From an uncultured Clostridia bacterium (GTDB taxonomy: Bacteria; Bacillota; Clostridia; Christensenellales; CAG-917), in assembly GCA_947165815.1 (NCBI GenBank), contig CAMVBZ010000003.1:1-51160 (forward strand): DNA of 51,160 nt, in the 5' to 3' direction. Positions 7,886-16,964 of the stretch are shown here, in pieces. How positions within the stretch are numbered: position 1 is the stretch's first letter; each line of letters starts with the position of its first letter. The notes under the pieces were generated by a model. That model was not told the origin of the DNA. It saw only the letters and a list, made by a program, of their open reading frames with translations, and searched no databases. The position numbers and the translations under genes were made by a program.

Positions 7886-9205
7886 ATGCTAAGTTTACTT
7901 TCTGTAACTGCTAAAGATGTTTTCTCATACATTGGTTATATAATCATTGCACTTTTAGCATTGATGCTTATGATAGTAGTTCATGAAAGTGGACATTATC
8001 TAGCAGGTAAGCTTTTTAAGTTTAATATAGATGAATTTAGTATTGGTTTCGGACCAGCAATATTCAAAAAGAGAAACAAGAAAAATGGTGAACTCTTTGC
8101 TATAAGATGCATACCACTTGGTGGATATTGTGCATTCCATGGTGAAGATGAAGAAGATGAAGATAAAAAGGTCGAAACAGAAAACTTTTCACTATATAGT
8201 GAAGTAGACCAAATGAATAATCCAAAAAAGGTTGGATTTAATGAGCAAGCACCTTGGAAGAGATTAATTGTTCAATTTGCAGGTGCAGGATTTAACTTTT
8301 TATTCGCCATTATTGTAATTGCAATCTACTTTGCAACATATGGACAATTCCTTCCACAAGTATCTAATGCACATGACTTAGAAGGTGCTCCAGCTGTTTT
8401 CCAAGATGGAGACGTTATTTTAAGGATAAACAACAAACAAGTTAATATCCTTCTTCAAGACGATATAGACAACGCATTTAAGAAAGTTGGAGAAACAGGA
8501 AAGTTTAAAGTATTAAGAAATGGAAAGGATGTAACATTTACAGCAAGTAAGGGTTATTACAAACCATTTGCAGATGATGCAACTGTTATCCAATTAGATG
8601 ATAATGTTCTAGCAGAAACAGACCAGTTCACCTATGGTGAATTATCTGCTCATATCTCAGATGAGAACCAACATTTAGTTGTATGTATGGAAGGTCAGAA
8701 TAGTGTGGCTGCATATGTAACTAAGATAAAGGCAGATACTGGGAAAGTAAGCACTACCGGTTTCTATTCTTATGGATTTGGTATAACAAGAACAATAGTG
8801 GCCCAAAAATTGAATTTTGGAAAAGCACTTGGAAGAGCATTCGGATTCTCATTCTTTGTAGTATTCAAGATTTTAGCAACTCTTGGCGCATTAATTACAG
8901 GAAAACTTGGTGCAGGAGCAGTTGGCGGTACAATTACAACAATTAAGATTATGGCAGAAGGAACACAACTTGGTGGTTTCAGTTACTTGCTTTATATAAT
9001 CTCAATTATTTCTGCAAATTTAGCAGTATTTAATTTATTACCAATCCCAGCATTAGATGGATCTAGAATGGTATTTACAACAATAGAGTGGATATTTAGA
9101 AAACCAGTTCCAAGGAAAATAGAAGCAATTATACACACAGTTGGTATTGTTGTACTGTTTGCTCTAGCAATTTTCTTTGATATATTCCATCTGGTAACAG
9201 GATAG
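7886..9205 (+). CDS. rseP: RseP/RasP-type site-2 membrane metalloprotease
   Basis: This 439-residue intramembrane zinc protease has the motif VVHESGHYLAGK (H33, E34, H37 as HExxH) in its first membrane segment. A PDZ-like region lies near residues 145-215, and the third zinc ligand is in NLLPIPALDGSR (D391). A family-typical second membrane segment and C-terminal helix are present. In Bacillus the counterpart cleaves anti-sigma factors and signal-peptide remnants. It has a longer charged insertion (EDEEDEDKK) after the first conserved block. The gene is tightly packed between dxr and ispG. Confidence 0.95.
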   Translation: MLSLLSVTAKDVFSYIGYIIIALLALMLMIVVHESGHYLAGKLFKFNIDEFSIGFGPAIFKKRNKKNGELFAIRCIPLGGYCAFHGEDEEDEDKKVETENFSLYSEVDQMNNPKKVGFNEQAPWKRLIVQFAGAGFNFLFAIIVIAIYFATYGQFLPQVSNAHDLEGAPAVFQDGDVILRINNKQVNILLQDDIDNAFKKVGETGKFKVLRNGKDVTFTASKGYYKPFADDATVIQLDDNVLAETDQFTYGELSAHISDENQHLVVCMEGQNSVAAYVTKIKADTGKVSTTGFYSYGFGITRTIVAQKLNFGKALGRAFGFSFFVVFKILATLGALITGKLGAGAVGGTITTIKIMAEGTQLGGFSYLLYIISIISANLAVFNLLPIPALDGSRMVFTTIEWIFRKPVPRKIEAIIHTVGIVVLFALAIFFDIFHLVTG

Positions 9206-9213
9206 AGGTTAAT

Positions 9214-10266
9214 ATGGAAAGAAGAATTACACGTAATTTTAAGATTGGGAATATTGGTATAGGTTCAAATTATCCTATATCAATTCAATCTATGTTAAAA
9301 GTACAAAACACGGATGTGGAAGGTTGCTTAAATCAAATTAAGGAACTTGAAAATGTACATTGTGATTTAATAAGAGTTTCCGTTCCAGATGAAAATAGCT
9401 TAAAAACTTTTGAGATATTACAAAAGAACACATATATACCATTAATTGCAGATATTCATTATTCTTATGACCTTGCATATAAAGTACTAGAACTTGGTGC
9501 TAAAAAGATAAGAATGAATCCAGGTAATATGCCTAACTTTGCAAACATAGAAAAACTCGTTGCAGAACTTAAAAATAATCATGCTTGTATAAGGATTGGC
9601 GTTAATTCTGGATCTATAAATAAAGCTTATGAAAACCTTAACGAAGTAGATAAAATTGTTAACTCTACATTAGACTGTTTGAAAGTCTTTGAAAACCTTG
9701 GTTTTCATGATATCGTTTTAGGTCTCAAATCATCTAGCATAGAAACAACAATTGAGTGTAATGAAAAAATAGCAAAATTGACAGATTATCCAATGCATAT
9801 TGGCCTAACTGAATCTGGACCATTAAGAGAAGGTCTTGTTAAGTCTACAATAGCCATCGCTAAACTCCTTGAAGAAGGCATAGGAGACACAATACGTGTT
9901 TCTTTGTCTAGTTCTCCAGTTGAAGAAATAAATGCAGCCAAGACCATTTTAAAGAGTCTAGGACTTAAAAAGGATGTTCCTGGGTTAGTTTCATGCCCAA
10001 CTTGTGCTAGAACAAAGATAAATGTACAGCTTTTATCTGAAAAAATAGAGAAAGAATTGATGAAAATAGACAAAGATGTCAAGATTGCAGTGATGGGATG
10101 TCCGTTAAATGGGATAGATGAAGGAAAAGATGCAGATTTGGGTATCGCTGGTGGAGAAAAAGAGTCTATAATATTTGTTAAAGGCAAACAAGTAGCCAGA
10201 ATTAGTAATGAAAATATGGTAGAGGAGTTTATGGCATACGTTCATAAATACCTAGAGGATAAATAA
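9214..10266 (+). CDS. ispG: 4-hydroxy-3-methylbut-2-en-1-yl diphosphate synthase (IspG/GcpE)
   Basis: This 350-residue protein has a TIM barrel and a C-terminal [4Fe-4S] domain. It converts MEcPP to HMBPP in the MEP pathway. Signatures are IGSNYPISIQSM, IRVSVPDE, IRMNPGN and the cluster ligands in SCPTCART and MGCPLNG. The loop after the last cysteine reads NGIDEGKDADLGIAGG, where the family usually has NGPGEAREADIG; the catalytic-region Glu is kept. AGAGG precedes the ATG by five bases. Its TAA overlaps the next gene's ATG by one base. Confidence 0.96.
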   Translation: MERRITRNFKIGNIGIGSNYPISIQSMLKVQNTDVEGCLNQIKELENVHCDLIRVSVPDENSLKTFEILQKNTYIPLIADIHYSYDLAYKVLELGAKKIRMNPGNMPNFANIEKLVAELKNNHACIRIGVNSGSINKAYENLNEVDKIVNSTLDCLKVFENLGFHDIVLGLKSSSIETTIECNEKIAKLTDYPMHIGLTESGPLREGLVKSTIAIAKLLEEGIGDTIRVSLSSSPVEEINAAKTILKSLGLKKDVPGLVSCPTCARTKINVQLLSEKIEKELMKIDKDVKIAVMGCPLNGIDEGKDADLGIAGGEKESIIFVKGKQVARISNENMVEEFMAYVHKYLEDK

Positions 10267-11870
10267 TGGCAATTAAATTTGTAGAAGAATTTGAAAGACT
10301 TACTGATGGTCAATTCCCAATGTTGAAACTTCATTCAGCAGATTATAAGTTTGATCAAAACAGTAATACTTCAACACTAGAAGTTAAATTCATCATTTCA
10401 GCATACGAGTTAAAACTATTCACAGAAGATCAAAAACAAAAAGTTGAAGCTGTAGTTGCAAAGATGTTCAATGGTGTAGATACTAAAGTTTCATTTATTA
10501 GAACTTTTGCAGATGAAATGGTAGTAAAAAACAAAGTGCTTGAATTTTTAAATTCAAGAAATGCATTCTTACTTAATAGTATTACAGAAGATAACCTTAA
10601 AATTGATGTAGATGATGAGACAATTAAAATAGAGTTTATTTTTGATACTCCAATTTATCTCATGCTTAGCAATAATCAATTCTTGGAACCATTTAAAGAT
10701 TTCTTAAATATGAATTTCAACCAAGAAATAGAAATCATTTTAACAGAGAAGAAAGATATGCAAGTGTCTGAATATACACCAAGACTTATTCAAACCACAG
10801 ATGATATTGGATTAATCAAGATTTCTGGTCTTTCTATGGTATATGGAAGAAGAGGAGTAAAGACTATTTCAGAGATGCCATCATACATAGCAAACCTTAA
10901 AGATGCAGGTCAAAACTGTTGTGTTTGTGGAAAAGTTTCTGAGTTCTATATTAAAGAGTATAAGAACAAAAAGTATGATTCTAACGACCCCAAATCAGGT
11001 CCGGAGATGAAAAAACTCATATCATTTAACATCTCAGATACCACAGGGAGAATCAATTGTGTAGCATTCCCAGAAGAAAAAGATGTTGTATGTTTTACAC
11101 TAATTAAAGATGGGGATGAAGTTATTGTTAAGGGAAAGACTCAAGCAGATTGGAAGAACGCAGATAAGATAACTGTTTCAGTAGATGCAGTTGCAAGATG
11201 CACTATAGATTATTCCTCAATTAAATTCAAAACATTCAAAGATTTACCTTTAGAATATTCTTGCGTATCTCCAGAACCATATGAAGATGGTCCATTCTCA
11301 GTTGCTACAACTTTACTAGAACCACAAAGTATGGATATCCCAACTTTGCTCAAGGATAAAACATACGTAGTATTTGACCTTGAAACAACAGGTATAGATC
11401 CAGCAAGTGATGATATAATTGAAATAGCTGCTTGCAAGATGATAAATGGACAAATTACAGAAACATTCCAAACACTTGTAAGACCAACAAAGAGAATTCC
11501 ACGTGAGGTAGAAGAGCTAACTCATATAACAAATGAAATGGTTCAATACTGCCAACCAATATCAAAGATATTGCCAGACTTCTTATTGTTCTGTGGAGAC
11601 AATGTTTTAGTAGGTCATAATATTGCAGGTTTTGATTATCTATTCATAGAAAGAATGGCAAAACAATATAAATACAAGTTCAACAACGAAACAATAGATA
11701 CACTAATTAAAGCAAAAGAACTTCTTCCAAATAGAAAAGTTTATAAGCTTACAGATATTTCTGCAGATTATGGTATTTCACATAAGGATGCACATAGAGC
11801 TTTATCAGATGTTTTAGCTACTGCTGAACTCTTAAAAATCCTTGCTGTAGAGATGGATAAAAGAAAATAA
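10266..11870 (+). CDS. PolC-derived protein: N-terminal region, OB fold and DEDDh exonuclease, no PHP or polymerase
   Basis: The gene occupies the polC position between ispG and rimP, but the product is 534 residues against about 1,430 for PolC. Residues 1-180 resemble the PolC N-terminal region. Residues 185-315 hold an OB-like fold with a small Cys cluster (NCCVCGK, 217-223). Residues 365-530 form a complete 3'-5' exonuclease with D371, E373, D457, H510 and D515. There is no PHP domain and no polymerase palm. Only 129 bases, taken up by the rimP promoter and leader, follow its stop, so no frameshifted remainder exists here. It may be a separate proofreading or DNA-processing subunit, or a remnant of a polC whose polymerase function moved elsewhere. 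Not a recognised standard gene, so no symbol is given. Confidence 0.85.
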   Translation: MAIKFVEEFERLTDGQFPMLKLHSADYKFDQNSNTSTLEVKFIISAYELKLFTEDQKQKVEAVVAKMFNGVDTKVSFIRTFADEMVVKNKVLEFLNSRNAFLLNSITEDNLKIDVDDETIKIEFIFDTPIYLMLSNNQFLEPFKDFLNMNFNQEIEIILTEKKDMQVSEYTPRLIQTTDDIGLIKISGLSMVYGRRGVKTISEMPSYIANLKDAGQNCCVCGKVSEFYIKEYKNKKYDSNDPKSGPEMKKLISFNISDTTGRINCVAFPEEKDVVCFTLIKDGDEVIVKGKTQADWKNADKITVSVDAVARCTIDYSSIKFKTFKDLPLEYSCVSPEPYEDGPFSVATTLLEPQSMDIPTLLKDKTYVVFDLETTGIDPASDDIIEIAACKMINGQITETFQTLVRPTKRIPREVEELTHITNEMVQYCQPISKILPDFLLFCGDNVLVGHNIAGFDYLFIERMAKQYKYKFNNETIDTLIKAKELLPNRKVYKLTDISADYGISHKDAHRALSDVLATAELLKILAVEMDKRK

Positions 11871-11894
11871 TTATTAAATATTATATAATTTTAG

Positions 11895-11923
11895 TTGCTT
11901 ATTTATAAAATAAACATTAAAAT
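11895..11923 (+). promoter_or_regulatory. Promoter of the rimP-nusA-infB operon
   Basis: TTGCTT (11895-11900), a 17-base spacer and TAAAAT (11918-11923), giving a leader of about 70 bases that contains the hairpin at 11950-11973. Confidence 0.65.
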
Positions 11924-11949
11924 ACACACATCATGAATATGTTATTCTT

Positions 11950-11980
11950 GAGTGAGCCGGAAACGACTCACTCTTATTAT
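11950..11980 (+). terminator. Leader attenuator hairpin upstream of rimP-nusA
   Basis: GAGTGAG (11950-11956) pairs perfectly with CTCACTC (11967-11973) around a ten-base loop. The run after it is TTATTAT, an interrupted U-tract, so the hairpin would be a weak terminator on its own. In Bacillus subtilis, nusA is known to be autoregulated by a NusA-dependent terminator in the leader of this same operon. The position and the imperfect U-tract fit that mechanism here, but this is inference. Confidence 0.6.
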
Positions 11981-11999
11981 GTAAAGGAACGTATAAAAA

Positions 12000-12494
12000 A
12001 TGAAAGAAACATACAACGCACAATTTCCAATAAGAGAAGATGTAAGAGTGGCCGTTAATGAGGTTATTTGCAGAATAGCACAAACCAACGGTTATGAAGT
12101 AGTTGAAATAAAATATTTCAAAGAATACAAGAAATGCTCTTTAACAGTCTATGTTTGGAAGAAAGGTGGAATTCAAATAGATGATTTAGAAGTTGTACAC
12201 CAAGCAATATCAGATGAATTAGATTTATATGAGAGTGATTTTCCAAGTGAATACCAACTCAATATCTCGTCTCCAGGTTTAGATAGAGAAATAGAAGATG
12301 AAGATGATTATAGAAGAAATCTTGGTGAAGTCATTGAAATAACTTATGACAACAATGGTAAAAAAGCAAAAACACACGGAGAATTGGCTGCATATACAGA
12401 TGAAGATGTAACAATTTTATGTGGAAAAGATAAAAAAGAAACAAAAATAAATAAAACAAAAATAAATAAAGTATTTCCGTACATTGAGTTTTAG
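12000..12494 (+). CDS. rimP: Ribosome maturation factor RimP
   Basis: The 164-residue protein has the two-domain RimP layout. The N-terminal alpha/beta domain contains GYEVVEIKYFKEYKKCSLTV, followed by DLEVVHQAISDELD and the signature YQLNISSPGLDREI. A C-terminal Sm-like beta domain ends in KINKVFPYIEF. It assists 30S assembly. It is the first gene of the nusA-infB operon, as in Bacillus (ylxS). The AAAGGAA ribosome site lies 8-9 bases before the ATG. Confidence 0.93.
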   Translation: MKETYNAQFPIREDVRVAVNEVICRIAQTNGYEVVEIKYFKEYKKCSLTVYVWKKGGIQIDDLEVVHQAISDELDLYESDFPSEYQLNISSPGLDREIEDEDDYRRNLGEVIEITYDNNGKKAKTHGELAAYTDEDVTILCGKDKKETKINKTKINKVFPYIEF

Positions 12495-12506
12495 AGGAGG
12501 AAAACA

Positions 12507-13649
12507 ATGGCAAGAAAAAAGAAAGTAGAAGAAAAGAAAGAAGCAGTGCTTGACGTTCAAGCATTATTCCAAGCAGCAAAAGAAATCGAGACCGAATATA
12601 AAATCGATCAAGAAAAGTTAAAAGAAATCCTTGCATCAAGCTTCCAAGCAGCATACAAGAAGGACAATGGTGAATCCTTACGTATCGCTATCGTTATGAA
12701 TGAGGAAAAACAAACATTATCCGTTTATTCATATCGTGATGTAGTTGAAAACATCGAAGATGAAGAAAAACAAATTTGCTTAGATGAAGCAAATGAATAT
12801 GGTGCAAAATTAAACCCACCAAAGGTTTACAATGTTGGTGATGTATTACTTCAAGAAATTCACCCAGAGAAATTCTCAAGAAGTGCATCTGCAGTTGCAA
12901 TCCAACTCATTCGTTCTAAGATCCAAGAAACAAGAACAAACTATATCTTAAATGAAATGAGCACAAAGAAAGGAACAATCATGAACTCTGTTATCAGAAG
13001 AAAAGAAGGTCCAGTAGTTTATGTAGACTTCCCAGAACAACAACTTGAAGGTGTTTTATTACCAGCAGACCAAATCAAGAACGAAAGATATAACGTTGGT
13101 GATGTTCTCAAAGTTTATATTAAGAATATAAAAGAAGCTACAGGTAAGAACTCTGGTGCACAAATCATCGTTTCTAGATCAGCAGCCGGCTATGTTAGAG
13201 CATTAATGATGAACGACATTCCTGAAATTAGAGTAGGACTTGTTAAGATTCACAACATAGTTCGTGAAGGTGGCGGAAGAACAAAGATTGCTGTTTACTC
13301 AGAAGATCCTAATATTGATGCAGTTTCAGCATGTATCGGACCAAAGGGTGTTCGTATTAATGAAATCGTATCAGATATCGGTGGCGAAAAAGTTGATATC
13401 ATCGAATATACAGATGATCCAAATGAATTCATCTTCAGAGCATTATCTCCAGCACAACCATTAGTTGTTTCTGTAGATCAAGATGAAAAGACAGCAAAAG
13501 TTATCGTAGCAGATGAAAAACTTTCTCTTGCTATTGGTAGAAATGGTCAAAACGCTAGACTCGCTGCAAAATTAACAGGATATAAGATTGATGTTAAACC
13601 ATATTCATCAACTCTTGAAAACAATGCAGACGAATCTAAGGGAGAATAA
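12507..13649 (+). CDS. nusA: Transcription termination/antitermination factor NusA
   Basis: This 380-residue protein shows the Firmicutes NusA layout. An N-terminal RNA polymerase-binding domain covers about residues 10-125. An S1 domain follows (GTIMNSVIRRKEGPVVYVDF, about 135-200), then two KH domains (ACIGPKGVRINEI and LAIGRNGQNARLAAKLTG). The C-terminal acidic repeats of E. coli NusA are absent, as in Bacillus. It promotes pausing and intrinsic termination and may control its own operon through the leader hairpin at 11950. GAGGAGG lies close before the ATG. Confidence 0.97.
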   Translation: MARKKKVEEKKEAVLDVQALFQAAKEIETEYKIDQEKLKEILASSFQAAYKKDNGESLRIAIVMNEEKQTLSVYSYRDVVENIEDEEKQICLDEANEYGAKLNPPKVYNVGDVLLQEIHPEKFSRSASAVAIQLIRSKIQETRTNYILNEMSTKKGTIMNSVIRRKEGPVVYVDFPEQQLEGVLLPADQIKNERYNVGDVLKVYIKNIKEATGKNSGAQIIVSRSAAGYVRALMMNDIPEIRVGLVKIHNIVREGGGRTKIAVYSEDPNIDAVSACIGPKGVRINEIVSDIGGEKVDIIEYTDDPNEFIFRALSPAQPLVVSVDQDEKTAKVIVADEKLSLAIGRNGQNARLAAKLTGYKIDVKPYSSTLENNADESKGE

Positions 13650-13659
13650 TTATTAATTA

Positions 13660-13920
13660 ATGAGAAACAAAGCCTTTACTAGACAATGTTGTGCATGTAG
13701 ATGCCACAAAGATAAATCTGAATTAATACGTCTTGTTGCAATAGATGGTGAAGTTGTAATAGATGTAAATTCAAATATTCAAGGTAGAGGTGTATATATT
13801 TGCAAAGATGCAAATTGTATCAAGATTGCAAAAAAGAAGAACATTATTAATAAATCTCTTAAAACAGTAAACAATATGGATATTTATGACAAAGTCATAA
13901 CATTAATAGAAAATGAATAG
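13660..13920 (+). CDS. ylxR: YlxR/RnpM family RNA-binding protein
   Basis: The 86-residue basic protein has the DUF448 signature: CCACRCHKDKSELIRLV near the N terminus and GRGVYICKDANC in the middle. YlxR homologues bind RNA, and one has been described as a modulator of RNase P (RnpM). Its place between nusA and ylxQ is conserved in Firmicutes. The stop lies eight bases inside ylxQ, suggesting coupled translation. Confidence 0.93.
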   Translation: MRNKAFTRQCCACRCHKDKSELIRLVAIDGEVVIDVNSNIQGRGVYICKDANCIKIAKKKNIINKSLKTVNNMDIYDKVITLIENE

Positions 13921-14194
13921 ACAAAAGATTACAACATTAATAGGTTTTGCCATAAAATCAAGAAATATTGTTTTTGGTGAAGATCAAATAAAGTCCTTAA
14001 CTAAACAAGCATTAGTAATAATAGACTCTTCTTCATCAGAGAAATACATAGAAAGAGTAAAAAGATTCGCAAGAACAAACGAAGTAATAATTATGGATGA
14101 ATTATCATCATTAACAAATAGAGATAATGTTCATTCAATAGCAATTTTAGATATGAATCTAGCAAATGGAATTAAGGAAAGCTTAGATAATTAA
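13913..14194 (+). CDS. ylxQ: L7Ae/L30e-family protein YlxQ
   Basis: The 93-residue protein has the L7Ae/L30e/S12e fold pattern: GFAIKSRNIVFGEDQI, a conserved beta strand (ALVIIDSSSSE), then a helix and a C-terminal HSIAILDMNLANGI segment. Family members bind kink-turn RNA; the exact target of YlxQ is unsettled. The usual GxG of the first helix is not perfectly conserved. It overlaps ylxR and precedes infB by 12 bases. Confidence 0.88.
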   Translation: MNRQKITTLIGFAIKSRNIVFGEDQIKSLTKQALVIIDSSSSEKYIERVKRFARTNEVIIMDELSSLTNRDNVHSIAILDMNLANGIKESLDN

Positions 14195-14206
14195 TAGGAG
14201 AATTAA

Positions 14207-16963
14207 ATGGCTGAAAACAATAACAACATAATTGAAGAAATTAAAAATTCAATTGAAAAATTGGAAAAAATAAAAGAAAAAATTGCTGAAGCTAAAACTA
14301 AACTTACAACTATCATCGGTAAGCATAATGATAAATTGGCCGAATTAAAGGAAAAAGAGGAACTTCAAAGAGCAGTAGCAGAAGCTATGGCTAAAGAACA
14401 AGAAGAAGCCGAAAGAAAGAAAGCCGAAGAAGAAAAACTTGCTGAAGAGGAAGCTGCTAAAAAGGCTCAAGAAGAAACTAAAGTTGAAGAAGAGCCAAAA
14501 GCAGAAGAAAAAGAAGAAGTAGTTGAAGATCAACCGAAGGTTGAAGAACCAGTTCAAGAAGAACAACCAAAAGTTGAAGAACCAGTCCAAGAAGAACCTA
14601 AGGCTGAAGAAAAGAAGGAAGAGGAAAAAGTAGAAGAAGCAACTAAAGAAGAAAAACCTCAAACTGAAGAGAAAAATAAAGACACTTCTAAGAAAGGAAA
14701 CGAAAACCAACAACAAAAAGGTCCAGCAAAACAAGAATACGAAATCATTTCTGTTAATGGAAATATCGCTACAGTTCGTATGGCAGATGGTACAGAAAAG
14801 AGAATCTTTATTGCTCAAAAACAAGAAAAGCAAGAAAAGACAACAAAAACTGAGAATAAGACCATCACTAGAACATTTGGACCAAATGATGGTAAACGTG
14901 GTCCTAAACCAGCACCTCAAGATGGTAATAAGACTAGACCAACTCAAAAACCAGGCCAAGGTTCAACAGTTCCTGTAAATTATCCTCCAAAGATCGAAGA
15001 TAATAAGAAAGGAAAGAAGAACAAATTTAGTGGTGAAGAAAAAACCATTAAGAATGAAAAGGAAAAACTTAGAAAAGGTTACGTTGTAGATACAAAACAC
15101 CGTGGAAACTATGACTATGATGATGAGGATGAAAACGGATATGTAAAACAAAGAAAGGTTAAACACCAATCCGAATCAGTAGAGAAAAAGGCAGACAATA
15201 CTCCTCAAAGCTGCGTTATTACTACTGAAATCGTCCCAATTAAGACATTAAGTTCCAAGACAGGTATCGCTGCAGCTGAAATCATTAAGAAGTTATTCAT
15301 GCTTGGTATGATGAAGACAATTAATGACAATATCGATATCGAAACTGCACAACTTATCGCAACAGAATTCAATATTAATATTGAATATAAACCAGAAATC
15401 ACAACTGAATCTATTCTTTCATCACAACAAGAAAACGATGATATCGAAGAATTAGACAAGCTTCAACCAAGACCACCAATCATTACCGTTATGGGACACG
15501 TAGACCATGGTAAGACTTCATTATTAGACTACATTAGAAAAGCTAATGTTGCTAGCAAGGAAGCAGGTGGTATTACACAAGCAATTGGTGCTTATACAGT
15601 TAAAGTAGATGACAACATCGTAACATTTATCGATACACCAGGACACGAAGCTTTCACAGCTATGAGAGCAAGAGGTAGCCAAGTAACAGATATAGCAATT
15701 CTTGTAGTTGCTGCAGATGACGGTATAATGCCTCAAACAATAGAATCTATTAACCATGCAAAGAACGCAGGCGTAAGAATGATCGTTGCTCTTAATAAGA
15801 TGGATAGACCAGGTGCAAATCCAGATAGAGTATTACAACAACTTTCTGCAAATGATGTACAACCAGCAGAATGGGGCGGCCAAGTTCCAGTTGTAAGAGT
15901 TTCTGCAAAGACTGGTTTAGGTATAGATGAATTACTTGAAACAATTACACTTGTTGCAGATGATATGAACCTCGAAGCTAACCCAGATAGACGTGCAACT
16001 GGTACAGTTATTGAATCCAGATTGGATAAAGGTAAAGGTCCTATCGCAACTATCTTAGTACAAAAAGGTACTCTAAAAGTTGGAGACTACGTAGTAGCAG
16101 GTACAGTTTATGGTAAAATTAGATCCATGACAGACGATAAGAACAAGGCTGTTAAGAGTGCAGGACCAAGTATTCCAGTATCCGTTGCAGGATTTATGGA
16201 AGTTCCAGCAGCTGGTGATCCAATTATCGTTGTTGAAAACGAAAGATTTGCTAAAGAACTTATCGAAGAAAGAAGAAATAAACTTAATAAACAAGCAGAA
16301 TCTTCTGGCGCAACATCTCTTGCAGACGTATTCGCAAAGATTAAAGCAGGTGAGTTAAAGAGCTTGAAACTTATTGTTAAGGCAGACGTACAAGGTTCTG
16401 TAGAAGCAGTTTGTTCATCATTACAAACTCTTGGAAACGATGAAGTTAAAGTTGAAATTATCCACAAAGCAGTTGGTGCTATTACAGATAATGATATCAA
16501 CCTCGCTATTACAGCAAAGGCTATTATTATTGGATTCAATCTTAACATTACAGATGCTCAAATTAATAATGCAGCAAAAATTGGTGCAGAAATTAAGAGA
16601 TATGATGTTATCTATGATGCAATTAATGATATCGAACTCGCAGTTAAGGGTATGCTTGCTCCTAAGTTTAAAGAAATTGTTAACGGACAAGCTGAAGTTA
16701 GACAAATCTTCAAGATTACTGGTGCAGGTAATATTGCTGGTTCACACGTTATTAATGGTCTCATTGCTAGAGGAAGCAGAGCTAGAGTCATTAGAAATAA
16801 TGAAACTATCGTTCATACAAAGGTTGCATCCTTAAAGCACAACAAAGATGATGTTAAGGAAATCAAGGAAGGTTGGGACTGTGGTATCCAATTATTAAAC
16901 TTCCAAGACATAGAAGTTGGAGATATTATTGAGTCATACACAGAAGAGGAAGTAAGAGACTAA
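14207..16963 (+). CDS. infB: Translation initiation factor IF-2
   Basis: The 918-residue GTPase places initiator tRNA on the ribosome. The first 330 residues are low complexity: a Lys/Glu coiled region, then repeats of the type PKVEEPVQEE (about 108-135), then a basic Gly/Pro-rich part. One IF2-N domain lies near 340-395. The G domain begins at residue 430 (GHVDHGKTS), with switch and later motifs FIDTPGHEAFT, NKMD and SAKTG. Domains II to IV complete the C terminus. The ATG follows AGGAG in a short gap after ylxQ. Confidence 0.98.
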   Translation: MAENNNNIIEEIKNSIEKLEKIKEKIAEAKTKLTTIIGKHNDKLAELKEKEELQRAVAEAMAKEQEEAERKKAEEEKLAEEEAAKKAQEETKVEEEPKAEEKEEVVEDQPKVEEPVQEEQPKVEEPVQEEPKAEEKKEEEKVEEATKEEKPQTEEKNKDTSKKGNENQQQKGPAKQEYEIISVNGNIATVRMADGTEKRIFIAQKQEKQEKTTKTENKTITRTFGPNDGKRGPKPAPQDGNKTRPTQKPGQGSTVPVNYPPKIEDNKKGKKNKFSGEEKTIKNEKEKLRKGYVVDTKHRGNYDYDDEDENGYVKQRKVKHQSESVEKKADNTPQSCVITTEIVPIKTLSSKTGIAAAEIIKKLFMLGMMKTINDNIDIETAQLIATEFNINIEYKPEITTESILSSQQENDDIEELDKLQPRPPIITVMGHVDHGKTSLLDYIRKANVASKEAGGITQAIGAYTVKVDDNIVTFIDTPGHEAFTAMRARGSQVTDIAILVVAADDGIMPQTIESINHAKNAGVRMIVALNKMDRPGANPDRVLQQLSANDVQPAEWGGQVPVVRVSAKTGLGIDELLETITLVADDMNLEANPDRRATGTVIESRLDKGKGPIATILVQKGTLKVGDYVVAGTVYGKIRSMTDDKNKAVKSAGPSIPVSVAGFMEVPAAGDPIIVVENERFAKELIEERRNKLNKQAESSGATSLADVFAKIKAGELKSLKLIVKADVQGSVEAVCSSLQTLGNDEVKVEIIHKAVGAITDNDINLAITAKAIIIGFNLNITDAQINNAAKIGAEIKRYDVIYDAINDIELAVKGMLAPKFKEIVNGQAEVRQIFKITGAGNIAGSHVINGLIARGSRARVIRNNETIVHTKVASLKHNKDDVKEIKEGWDCGIQLLNFQDIEVGDIIESYTEEEVRD

Positions 16964-16964
16964 T

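Noticed and set aside
11871-11999. PolC polymerase module continued in another frame after 11870
   Set aside because: Only 129 bases lie before rimP, and they hold a promoter and hairpin with no PHP or polymerase sequence.
14540-14610. Short tandem repeats suggesting a mobile or CRISPR-like repeat
   Set aside because: They are in-frame codon repeats for the PKVEEPVQEE pattern in the IF-2 N-terminal region, with no spacers.
14345-14959. Long minus-strand open frame inside infB
   Set aside because: It is the shadow of the Lys/Glu-rich coding sequence, which reads as Phe/Leu-rich on the other strand; no ribosome site or family match.
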